Source: DSAR01 sp034437315 (GTDB lineage Bacteria > Chloroflexota > Anaerolineae > B4-G1). From it: a stretch of DNA of 12,004 nucleotides. The stretch spans positions 1-12,004 of the forward strand of contig DAOTUC010000289.1 of the NCBI GenBank assembly GCA_034437315.1. The letters run 5' to 3'. Position numbers and translations under genes: made by a program. Positions 1-7,244 of the stretch are shown piece by piece (within the stretch, counting starts at the first letter, position 1; every line of letters begins with the position of its first letter). The notes under the pieces were generated by a model. That model did not search any database. It saw only the letters and a program-made list of their open reading frames with translations, and was not told the origin of the DNA.

Positions 1-26
1 TTCAATAGCGACTTTTACCTATTGAA
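1..26. promoter_or_regulatory. Operator-like palindrome overlapping the etf promoter
   Basis: Two perfect 8-nt inverted arms, TTCAATAG at 1-8 and CTATTGAA at 19-26, flank a 10-nt spacer. The right arm overlaps the candidate -35 hexamer at 22-27, the usual geometry of a repressor site. No T-run follows, so it does not look like a terminator of an upstream gene. The left arm begins at the window edge, so the full palindrome may be longer. The identity of any regulator is unknown; TetR-family repressors of acyl-CoA genes are one possibility but nothing here proves it. Confidence 0.4.
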
Positions 27-50
27 ATCCCGGTAGATTTGGTGTAAAAT
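22..50 (+). promoter_or_regulatory. Sigma70-like promoter of the etfB-etfA-ACAD-DUF3842 operon
   Basis: The -35 element TTGAAA (22-27) and the -10 element TAAAAT (45-50) each match five of six consensus bases and are separated by exactly 17 nt. Transcription would start near 57, leaving a leader of about 145 nt before etfB. This is the best promoter match I found upstream of etfB, in an AT-richer stretch than the coding DNA. Confidence 0.5.
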
Positions 51-201
51 TGTAAGATGCGCTGTAAACTTTATCAAGCTAAACGATCACGTGTAGACTC
101 ACGGGGATTTTAGACGCTAAACAAGTACAACTTATGAAACGCACCACTAGACGGGCCCTTTCATCCCGGCCGCTACAAAACCTACAAAACCAGGAGGCAT
201 T

Positions 202-1092
202 ATGACTTACAACTGTGTGGTATTGGCCAAACAGACGCCCGATACCACGAACATCACCGACCAAGCGATGAAGGAGGATGGCACCGTCAACCGGGGCGCG
301 CTACCCGCCATCTTCAATCCTGAGGACATGAACGCGCTGGAAATGGCCCTGCAAGTCAAGGACCGACACGGGGGAACGGTGACCGTGCTGACGATGGGAC
401 CGCCCCGGGCGGCCGACGTGTTGCGCGAGGCGCTCTACCGGGGGGCCGACCGGGTCATCCTGCTCTCAGATCGAAAATTCGTCGGTTCTGATACGCTGGC
501 GACGTCCTACGCCCTCGCGTGCGCCGTGAAAAAGCTGGGCGAGTACGACCTGATCTTCTGCGGCCGGCAGGCCATCGACGGAGACACGGCCCATGTCGGC
601 CCCCAGGTCGCCGAGAAGCTGGATCTGCCCCAGGCGACCTGCGCCGAATCGATCCTGTTACTGGAGGGCAAAACGATCGTCGTCCGGAGGGCCTTCCCTA
701 TGGGGGCGGAGGTCGTCCAGGCCCCACTGCCCTGCCTCCTCACCGTCGTCGAATCGGCCAACCAACCCCGCCCGCCCTCGGCCCGCCGGATGATGATCTA
801 CAAACGAGCCGCCGCGCCGCCGGAATATGAGGCGCTGCTGAAAGAGCAGCCGGATTTTCAAACGGCCGAGGCGCTGGACGACTATCTGACCAGGCGAGAG
901 CTGAAAATCCCAGTGTGGACGGCCGCCGACGTGGGCGCCGACGAGAGCAGATTGGGGTTGCACGGTTCGCCGACCAAGGTGCTCAACATCGAATCTGTGA
1001 CGCTTGAGACGGACGAGAGCCATGCGTTCCCCCCCTCGCCCGAAGGGGTCTCGGCGCTGATCCAGGCGCTAAGCGAAGATTACATCCTGTGA
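202..1092 (+). CDS. etfB: Electron transfer flavoprotein subunit beta (clostridial, putatively bifurcating type)
   Basis: 296 aa; pairs with EtfA to pass electrons to or from an acyl-CoA dehydrogenase in the cytoplasm. Visible family motifs are INPEDxNAL-like FNPEDMNALEMAL (38-50), TVLTMGPPRA (61-70), DTLATS (97-102), the nucleotide-binding loop GRQAIDGDTAHVGPQ (121-135) and GLHGSPTKV (252-260). These match clostridial Bcd-associated EtfB, whose second nucleotide site holds FAD, rather than the AMP-binding mitochondrial type, which lacks the GDTAxVGP loop. It is about 35 residues longer than clostridial EtfB (about 260 aa); the extra length is mostly an insert around 203-235. The start is well fixed by AGGAGG at 192-197. 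Its stop overlaps the first possible etfA codon. Bifurcation itself is inferred. Confidence 0.95.
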   Translation: MTYNCVVLAKQTPDTTNITDQAMKEDGTVNRGALPAIFNPEDMNALEMALQVKDRHGGTVTVLTMGPPRAADVLREALYRGADRVILLSDRKFVGSDTLATSYALACAVKKLGEYDLIFCGRQAIDGDTAHVGPQVAEKLDLPQATCAESILLLEGKTIVVRRAFPMGAEVVQAPLPCLLTVVESANQPRPPSARRMMIYKRAAAPPEYEALLKEQPDFQTAEALDDYLTRRELKIPVWTAADVGADESRLGLHGSPTKVLNIESVTLETDESHAFPPSPEGVSALIQALSEDYIL

Positions 1093-1097
1093 AAGGG
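1091..1097 (+). promoter_or_regulatory. Ribosome binding site deciding the etfA start
   Basis: GAAAGGG lies 6 nt before the ATG at 1104 and inside any version of etfA that began at the GTG at 1089. It therefore favours ATG 1104 (or the adjacent ATG 1107) as the start. Confidence 0.45.
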
Positions 1098-1103
1098 CGC
1101 AAT

Positions 1104-2147
1104 ATGATGAGCCGTATGCACAGCACGAACCAAAATAGAGATGTGTGGGTCTTTATCGAACAACGGGCTTGCCAAATCGCCGACGTCAGCCTGGAGTTGT
1201 TATCCAAAGGGCGCGAATTGGCGGACGAATTGGGGAGCCAAACGCGGGCCTTGCTGCTGGGCTATCCCCTGACCGATGAGTTGGCCAATCACCTCATCCA
1301 CCACGGCGCGGACGGCGTCATAGCGGTCGATCATCCCGAACTGACCCTCTACCGCACGCTGCCCTACGCCCGGGTCGCCATCGAGTTGGCGCAAGCGCGC
1401 CGGCCTTACATCTTCCTGCTGGGCGCCACCCCGGTCGGGCGCGACCTGGCGCCCCGCATCGCCAGCGGTATCCAGGCTGGATTGACGGCCGATTGCACCA
1501 ACCTCCGCATCGGCGATTTTGAGCGGGGCGGCGAAAAGTACACCGACCTGCTCTACCAAATCCGGCCGGCCTTCGGCGGCAACGTCATCGCCACGATTGT
1601 CAACCCAGAGATGCATCCCCAGATGGCGACGGTGCGCGAGGGAGTGATGAAACAGAGCCAACCGGATCTGGCGCGGAGCGGGCCGGTCGAGCGCATCACG
1701 CCCCGCTTCGAGCCGGACGATCTGGCTGTCCAGGTCCTGGATCGGGAGAGGCGAAAGCCGGCGTGCAATTTGAGAGGCGCGTCCATCGTCGTGGCCGGCG
1801 GCGCCGGCGTGGGCAGCCGGGAGAACTTTCAACTCATCCACCAACTGGCCGAGGCGCTGGGCGCCGAGGTCGGCGCATCCCGCGCCGCCGTCGACGCCGG
1901 TTTCGTCTCCCAGGAGCATCAGGTTGGCCAGACGGGCGCCACCGTGCGGCCTCGGCTCTACGTCGCTTGCGGCATATCCGGAGCCGTTCAACACCGCGCG
2001 GGGATGGATCAATCGAACAAGATCGTCGCCATCAACGCCGATCCCGCCGCCCCCATCTTCCAGATCGCCGATTACAAGATCGTGGGCGACCTGAACGACG
2101 TCATCCCCACGTTGATTGAGACCTACAAAAGGGGGTATAGCAAATGA
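1104..2147 (+). CDS. etfA: Electron transfer flavoprotein subunit alpha
   Basis: 347 aa from ATG 1104; an in-frame GTG at 1089 would add five residues but has no good Shine-Dalgarno. The N-terminal ETF domain opens with VWVFIEQ (14-20) and includes LLGATPVGRDLAPRIA (105-120), TADCT (128-132) and RPAFGGNVIATI (154-165). The C-terminal FAD domain has VAGGAGVGSRENF (230-242), GASRAAVDAGF (257-267), QVGQTG (273-278), the family signature LYVACGISGAVQH (285-297) and INADPAAPIFQIADYKIVGD (310-329). All match clostridial EtfA closely. There is no N-terminal ferredoxin domain, which some bifurcating EtfA proteins carry. The last bases form an ATGA overlap with the dehydrogenase gene, so the two are likely translationally coupled. 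Confidence 0.95.
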   Translation: MMSRMHSTNQNRDVWVFIEQRACQIADVSLELLSKGRELADELGSQTRALLLGYPLTDELANHLIHHGADGVIAVDHPELTLYRTLPYARVAIELAQARRPYIFLLGATPVGRDLAPRIASGIQAGLTADCTNLRIGDFERGGEKYTDLLYQIRPAFGGNVIATIVNPEMHPQMATVREGVMKQSQPDLARSGPVERITPRFEPDDLAVQVLDRERRKPACNLRGASIVVAGGAGVGSRENFQLIHQLAEALGAEVGASRAAVDAGFVSQEHQVGQTGATVRPRLYVACGISGAVQHRAGMDQSNKIVAINADPAAPIFQIADYKIVGDLNDVIPTLIETYKRGYSK

Positions 2148-3850
2148 CGGAGAATTTTTTCACCGATAACGCCGACATTCAATTTCACCTGGAGCGGCTG
2201 GACCTGAGCGAGGTCGTCGAGAATCTGGAGGCGGGCTATACAACCCACGAACAGTACCCGGCCGCCCCCCGCAATTACGCCGACGCCAAGGAGAATTACC
2301 GCTTGATCCTGGAACTGCTGGGGGAGATCTGCGCCGCCCGCATCGCGCCCCGCGCCGCCGAGGCGGACGAAGCGGGCGCTCAATTTTGCGATGGCGAGGT
2401 CGCTTACGCCCCGCCGACTCAGGAGGCGCTGGACCTGCTCCGCCAGGCGGACCTGATGGGCGCGATGTTGCCATGGCGCTATGGCGGGCTGAACCTGCCG
2501 GAGACCATCTACCAGATGATGATCGAGATCGTCTCGCGGGCCGAGGCCGGGCTGATGACGATTTTCGCCCTGCAAGAAATCTCCGCCGCCATCAACGAGT
2601 ACGCCGACGAGGCCATCAAGGCCCGTGTGCTGCCCCGTTTTGCGCGGGGCGAGGTGACCGGCGCCATGGCGCTCACGGAACCGGACGCCGGTTCCGATCT
2701 GGGCGTCGTGCAGACCCGGGCGACCTACGACGAGGCGCGCGACGTGTGGCGGCTCAACGGCGTCAAGCGCTTCATCACCAATGGTTGCTCCGACGTCCTG
2801 CTCGTGCTGGCCCGTTCCGAACCCGGATCCAGGGACGCCCGAGGCCTCTCAATGTTCCTGGTCGAGGACAACGAGCGCGTGCACATCCGGCGCATCGAAA
2901 ATAAGCTCGGCATCCACGCCTCCCCCACCTGCGAGATCCAGTTCGACGACACGCCGGCTCACCTGATCGGTCGCCGCCGCTTCGGCCTGATCCGCTACGC
3001 GATGGGGATGATGAACGGCGCCCGGCTGGCGGTCGCGGCCCAGGCTGTGGGCATCGCCGAGGCCGCCTACCGCGAGGCGCGCCGCTACGCCGAGAAGCGG
3101 ATCCAATTCGGCCAGGCTATCGACGAACTGCCTCCCGTGTACCGGATGCTCGTCTCAATGCGCGGGGAGATTGAGGCCGCCCGGACGCTGATCTACGAGA
3201 CTGGCCGGCGGGTCGATCTCCAGAAGGGGCTGGAACGACGCGACAAGCTATCGCCGGATGGGCGGAAGCGGCTCAAGCGGATCAAGCGCCTGACCGACGT
3301 GCTGACCCCGCTGGTCAAATACTACGCCACCGAGATGGGCAACCGGGTCTGCAACCAGGCATTGCAAATCCACGGCGGCGCGGGCTATATGCGGGAGTTC
3401 AACGTAGAACGCCATTACCGCGACATCCGTGTGACCAACATCTACGAGGGCGCCAGCCAACTCCAGGTCGTGGCCGCCACCGGGGGGCTGCTGGGTCACG
3501 CGCTAGACGACCTATTGGACGATTGGGCGGCTCGGGACTACGGGCCGGGCCTTTCGGCGCTCAAACAGCAGATGAACGAATCCACCGCCCTGTTTAACCG
3601 TTCCATCGACCACCTCAAGGAATTGGACGACCGCGATCTCCTCGACTATTACGCCGTCGACCTGGTCGACCTGGCCGCTTACGTCGTCAACGGCTGGTTG
3701 GCGTTGCAGGCCGCCCCGGAGAGCGGCGGAAAGCGAGAAATCGCCCGCGTCTACATCGCCGAGACGGCGCCCAAGATCCGGGGCAAAGTCGCCGCGCTCT
3801 GGGCGGCTGATCCATCTCCGCTGGAGGCGCGCGATGTCCTGTTTAGCTGA
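2144..3850 (+). CDS. Acyl-CoA dehydrogenase, long form with C-terminal extension
   Basis: 568 aa; FAD enzyme that introduces (or, run in reverse, reduces) the alpha-beta double bond of an acyl-CoA, exchanging electrons with the adjacent ETF. The FAD/substrate signature ALTEPDAGSDLG is at 176-187, RFITNG at 209-214, EKRIQFGQAI at 317-326 and QIHGGAGYMREFNVERHYRD at 408-427. The catalytic base is Glu435 in NIYEGASQLQ, the position used by short- and medium-chain enzymes. It is nearly 200 residues longer than a typical 380-aa family member. The extra length is an N-terminal lead of about 40 residues, a basic insert at about 355-383 and a C-terminal helical domain from about 450 to 568, a layout seen in 560-600-aa dehydrogenases of anaerobes. 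The substrate cannot be read from the sequence. Confidence 0.92.
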   Translation: MTENFFTDNADIQFHLERLDLSEVVENLEAGYTTHEQYPAAPRNYADAKENYRLILELLGEICAARIAPRAAEADEAGAQFCDGEVAYAPPTQEALDLLRQADLMGAMLPWRYGGLNLPETIYQMMIEIVSRAEAGLMTIFALQEISAAINEYADEAIKARVLPRFARGEVTGAMALTEPDAGSDLGVVQTRATYDEARDVWRLNGVKRFITNGCSDVLLVLARSEPGSRDARGLSMFLVEDNERVHIRRIENKLGIHASPTCEIQFDDTPAHLIGRRRFGLIRYAMGMMNGARLAVAAQAVGIAEAAYREARRYAEKRIQFGQAIDELPPVYRMLVSMRGEIEAARTLIYETGRRVDLQKGLERRDKLSPDGRKRLKRIKRLTDVLTPLVKYYATEMGNRVCNQALQIHGGAGYMREFNVERHYRDIRVTNIYEGASQLQVVAATGGLLGHALDDLLDDWAARDYGPGLSALKQQMNESTALFNRSIDHLKELDDRDLLDYYAVDLVDLAAYVVNGWLALQAAPESGGKREIARVYIAETAPKIRGKVAALWAADPSPLEARDVLFS

Positions 3851-3883
3851 GGCATTTATCTGAGAAGAGGAGTAGGGAGAAAT

Positions 3884-4321
3884 ATGATCATTGCCGTCAT
3901 TGACGGGATGGGCGGCGGCATCGGCGCCCAGATCGTGACCCAAATCCGGCAGACGTTGCCCCTGGACGTGGAGATCATGGCCCTGGGGACCAACGCCATC
4001 GCTACGCAGAAGATGATGGAGGCCCGCGCCAGCCGGGGGGCCAGCGGCGAGAACGCCATCCGCGTCTCCATCGGGCAGGCCGACTTCATCCTGGCCCCCA
4101 TCAGCGCCGTGGCGCCCAACTCGATGATGGGCGAGGTCACGCCCGGCATCGCCGAGGCGGTCGCCGGCGCGCCGGGGCGCAAGCTGCTCCTGCCCATCAA
4201 CCAGCCCCACTTCGAGATCATCGGCATCGAGTGGAAAGCGCTCACCAAGCAAATCGAAGCCGCCATCGCGGTGATCCAGCGCGCAATGGCGGCTAATGAT
4301 AGCGAGAAAGAGATCGATTAA
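3884..4321 (+). CDS. DUF3842 family protein
   Basis: 145 aa, function unknown. It opens with a beta strand and glycine-rich turn, IIAVIDGMGGGIG (2-14), that resembles a nucleotide-binding Rossmann loop. It then has EIMALGTNAIAT (30-41), ASGENAI (53-59), a conserved-looking APNSMMGEVTPGIAEA (77-92) and LLLPINQ (101-107). I recognise this order of motifs as DUF3842, a family of small proteins common in anaerobes. No signal peptide or membrane segment is visible. The gene starts 33 nt after the dehydrogenase stop, behind AGGAG at 3868-3872 and GGGAG at 3875-3879, so it is the fourth gene of the operon. The stop overlaps the convergent ATPase gene. A nucleotide- or flavin-related accessory role is a guess from fold and context only. 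Confidence 0.8.
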   Translation: MIIAVIDGMGGGIGAQIVTQIRQTLPLDVEIMALGTNAIATQKMMEARASRGASGENAIRVSIGQADFILAPISAVAPNSMMGEVTPGIAEAVAGAPGRKLLLPINQPHFEIIGIEWKALTKQIEAAIAVIQRAMAANDSEKEID

Positions 4322-7041
4322 CTCCGGACGCGCTTCCTGACCTCGTCAGCCACGAAGATCGAGCTGGAGACCAGCGTGATGATCACCCAATCCCGCAAAC
4401 TGAGCGGTACGGTGCCCAGCGCCGTCTGCATGAATGGCACGTACTCAGCCAGGATCTGCAACAGGATCGAGAGCACAATAGCGCCGATCAAGTAACGGTT
4501 GCCGAAGAACCCCAGTTGGAAGACTGACTTGTCGCGCGAGCGGCAGTTGAGCGAGTTGAAGACCTGGAACATCGCCAAGGTGGTAAACGCCATCGTCTGA
4601 GAATAGGCGAGATCGCCGTTGCGGTCCGCCCAGATGAACACCCCCAGCGTGCCAACCGCCATAAACAGCGCCACGTAAGCGATGTTGAACAGGATCTCGC
4701 GGTTGATGATGCGCGTATCCGGCTTGCGGGGCGGTTCGTCCATCACGTCGCCCTCCTTCGGTTCCAGAGCAATCGTGATGTCCAGGATGCCGTCGGTTAC
4801 CAGGTTGACCCACAGGATCTGCACCGGCGTGATGGGCAGGCAACAGCTTCGGAGAAATGCCAACGCGCTCAACAGGGTTAGATCCTCGCCGATATTGGTC
4901 GCCAGGAGGAACTTGACCACCTTGCGCACGTTCTGGAAGACGACGCGCCCCTCCTCGATGGCGTTGACGATGCTGCTGAAGTTATCGTCGGTCAGCACCA
5001 TCTCGGCCGTCTCCTTGGTCACGTCGGCGCCGGTGATGCCCATAGCGACGCCGATCTCGGCCGCTTGCAACGCCGGGGCGTCGTTGACGCCGTCGCCCGT
5101 CATCGCCACCACGTGCCCCTGGCGGCGCAGCGCTTCGACGATGCGATGCTTGTGCTCCGGGGAGACGCGGGCGAACACCGCCGCCTGCTCAATCACCGCG
5201 TCCAGTTCGTCGTCGCTCATCCCTTCCACAGCAGGCCCGGTGAATACCTTACCCTCACTTTCCCCCTCGAGGATGCCCACCTCGCGCGCGATCGCCTCTC
5301 CGGTCAGCCTGTGGTCGCCAGTCGCCATGATGACCCGCACGCCGGCCCGCTTGCAGCGCGCCACCGCCTCGGCCACCTCGGTGCGCGGCGGATCCATCAT
5401 GCCGGTCAGCCCGGCAAAGACCATCTCGACGTCGTGTCCATATTCGAGATCCTCTTTGAAGCGCTCCACCTCGTCCGGCCCGATAACCTGATAGGCCAGC
5501 GCCAGCACCCGCAGCGCCTCGCTCGCCATACGGTGGTTCTCATCCAACAGGTGTTCCCGGTCCTCGTCCTCCAGCGGACGCGCCTCACCGTTCTCGCGGA
5601 TTTTGGGGCAGAGTTCGAGCACCGTCTCGGGCGCGCCCTTGATCAGCACCCATACCTTGTCCTCGGACGTCCGGTGAAACGTCGCCATAAACTTGCGCTG
5701 AGAGCTGAAGGGAATCTCGTCGATCCGATAAAAGCGATCCTCCAACCCGTCCTTGTGCTGGCCGGCCTTGGCCGTCGCTACCACCAGCGCCCCTTCTGTG
5801 GGGTCGCCGCGAATCTCCCACTCATACTCGTCGTTATGATGATGTTGCACCAGACGGGCGTTGTTGCACAGCGCGCCGACGTGCAGCGCCAGGCGGACGT
5901 CGGGATCAGACGTGGGGTCGAAACGCTCACCGTCCCGTTCGAAATGCCCCTCAGGTTCAAAGCCGACGCCGGTCACGTGGATCGTTTTTCCACCCGCCAT
6001 CACCTGTTGTACCGTCATCTGGTTAGTCGTCAGCGTGCCGGTCTTGTCGCTGCAGATGACGGTCGCCGCGCCGAGCGTATCGACCGCCGGCAGGCGGCGG
6101 ATGATGGCGTTGCGCTTGGCCATGCGATTAACGCCCACCGCCAGCGTGATGCTCATCACCGCCGGCAACCCCTCGGGAATCGAGGAGACGGCCGAGGCCA
6201 GCGCGAACAGGAAGATTTCTTGCCATTCCAGTCCGCGAATCAATCCCAGGATCAGCGTCAGCGCGGCCACGCTGACCGCCAGTATACCCAATTTCTTGCC
6301 CAGATCGAGCGTCTGCTTCTGCAACGGCGAGTCAACCTTTTCTGTCTCCTGGATCAACGTGGCGATCTTGCCCATCTCGGTCTGGGCGCCGGTAGCGTAG
6401 ATCACCGCCCGGCCGCGCCCGTTGGTGACGATGGCGCCGCCGTAGACGAGGTTGGTGCGCTCGGCCGTGGGCAGTTCGCCCTCCAGCGACTCGACCGTTT
6501 TGCGCACCGAGAGCGATTCGCCGGTCAGCATGGCCTCGTCAACCTCAAGGTTGACGACCTCAAAGAGGCGGGCGTCGGCTGGCACTTTGTCGCCAGCATC
6601 CAGCAGAATGACGTCCCCAGGTACAATCTCTGTCGCCGGGACGCTCATCTCGATGCAATCGCCCTCATCCGGGCAATCGCGCAGCACCTCCGCCTCCGGC
6701 GCGGCCTGGGATTTCAGCGTTTTCAGGGCCTCCTCCGCCCGGTATTCCTGGAAGAAACCGATCAACGTATTGACGACGATGACGACGCCGATCACGATCG
6801 CATCGGCCGTCTTGCCGGCCACTAGCGAGATCGCAGCCGCCATCAACAGCACGAAGACCAGCGGATTCTTGACCTGCGCCCAGAGGATCTCGAGTTTGCT
6901 GACCCCTTCGGCACTCTCGATCTCGTTCGGCCCGTATTCTTCCAGACGGCGCTCGACCTCGGCCGGGCTCAGGCCATGACGGCTGGATTCCAGGACGTCG
7001 AACGTCTCCTCAACATCTAGCGTGTGCCAGGCTCGTTCCAT
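4318..7041 (-). CDS. P2A-type calcium-transporting P-type ATPase
   Basis: 907 aa integral membrane pump that uses ATP to export Ca2+ (or Mn2+). The cation-ATPase N domain is at about 1-60 and TM1-2 at 60-97. The actuator loop has TGES (173-176), TM4 has SSIPEGLPA (286-294), the phosphorylation site is DKTGT with Asp332, the nucleotide domain has KGAPE (468-472), and the hinge has TGDGVNDAP (648-656). The C-terminal block has six more membrane segments. Ca2+ site II ligands of SERCA are kept: Glu290, Asn716 and Asp750, with Glu719 also present. The site I Glu of TM8 is replaced (Cys833), as in single-site SPCA/PMCA pumps. The start is ATG 7041 because GGAGGT lies just upstream (7045-7050). The open frame continues to 7200, but that part is intergenic repeat. 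The gene probably has its own promoter; none is clear. Confidence 0.93.
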   Translation of the reverse strand: MERAWHTLDVEETFDVLESSRHGLSPAEVERRLEEYGPNEIESAEGVSKLEILWAQVKNPLVFVLLMAAAISLVAGKTADAIVIGVVIVVNTLIGFFQEYRAEEALKTLKSQAAPEAEVLRDCPDEGDCIEMSVPATEIVPGDVILLDAGDKVPADARLFEVVNLEVDEAMLTGESLSVRKTVESLEGELPTAERTNLVYGGAIVTNGRGRAVIYATGAQTEMGKIATLIQETEKVDSPLQKQTLDLGKKLGILAVSVAALTLILGLIRGLEWQEIFLFALASAVSSIPEGLPAVMSITLAVGVNRMAKRNAIIRRLPAVDTLGAATVICSDKTGTLTTNQMTVQQVMAGGKTIHVTGVGFEPEGHFERDGERFDPTSDPDVRLALHVGALCNNARLVQHHHNDEYEWEIRGDPTEGALVVATAKAGQHKDGLEDRFYRIDEIPFSSQRKFMATFHRTSEDKVWVLIKGAPETVLELCPKIRENGEARPLEDEDREHLLDENHRMASEALRVLALAYQVIGPDEVERFKEDLEYGHDVEMVFAGLTGMMDPPRTEVAEAVARCKRAGVRVIMATGDHRLTGEAIAREVGILEGESEGKVFTGPAVEGMSDDELDAVIEQAAVFARVSPEHKHRIVEALRRQGHVVAMTGDGVNDAPALQAAEIGVAMGITGADVTKETAEMVLTDDNFSSIVNAIEEGRVVFQNVRKVVKFLLATNIGEDLTLLSALAFLRSCCLPITPVQILWVNLVTDGILDITIALEPKEGDVMDEPPRKPDTRIINREILFNIAYVALFMAVGTLGVFIWADRNGDLAYSQTMAFTTLAMFQVFNSLNCRSRDKSVFQLGFFGNRYLIGAIVLSILLQILAEYVPFMQTALGTVPLSLRDWVIITLVSSSIFVADEVRKRVRS

Positions 7042-7056
7042 ATGACCTCCAATCAT

Positions 7057-7128
7057 GGAAGAACACGAATATACAGGATTAGCGGATCGAGCGCGACCAA
7101 ATCCGACAATCCCCAAAATCCGCGTTCT
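7057..7128 (-). repeat. Fold-back repeat copy A, upstream of the Ca2+ ATPase
   Basis: This unit of about 72 nt ends on the + strand in AAAATCCGCGTTCT and begins GGAAGAACACG. Read on the - strand, the first half (GAACGCGGATTT...) is largely complementary to the second (...ATTCGTGTTC), allowing G-U pairs, so it can form a long imperfect hairpin. It ends 15 nt before the ATPase start codon. Bases 7083-7128 are identical to 7174-7219 in copy B. Confidence 0.75.
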
Positions 7129-7137
7129 CATACTCAC

Positions 7138-7219
7138 GGAAGAACACGGATTGGCGGGATCGTCGGATCGAATCGGATCGAGCGCGACCAAATCCGACAA
7201 TCCCCAAAATCCGCGTTCT
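7138..7219 (-). repeat. Fold-back repeat copy B
   Basis: The second copy follows 9 nt after copy A in the same orientation. It shares a 46-nt identical block with copy A and carries an extra local duplication (TCGGATCGAA then TCGGATCGAG, about 7163-7182). On the - strand its arms GAACGCGGATTTTGGGGATT and the complement of GAACACGGATTGGCGGGATC pair over about 27 positions with a few mismatches. It lies 25 nt downstream of the SPFH gene stop. Confidence 0.75.
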
Positions 7220-7244
7220 TCAGCTCTTGAACAGTATCCGGTCG

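Noticed and set aside
1104..1300. Ferredoxin domain in EtfA, as in some bifurcating ETFs
   Set aside because: No CxxCxxC cluster is present; the N-terminus starts directly with the ETF fold.
5065..6825. 586-codon open frame on the + strand, antisense to the Ca2+ ATPase
   Set aside because: Its product is rich in Arg, His, Gln and Ala with no recognisable domain, while the opposite strand encodes every ATPase motif. It is a by-product of high-GC codon usage.
7042..7200. 53-residue N-terminal extension of the Ca2+ ATPase
   Set aside because: The extension is translated intergenic repeat sequence. The family N-terminus begins at MERAWHTL, and GGAGGT precedes that ATG.
7057..7219. Repeats A and B as a short CRISPR array
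   Set aside because: The units are about 72-82 nt, imperfectly palindromic, separated by only 9 nt with no unique spacers, and no cas genes are nearby.
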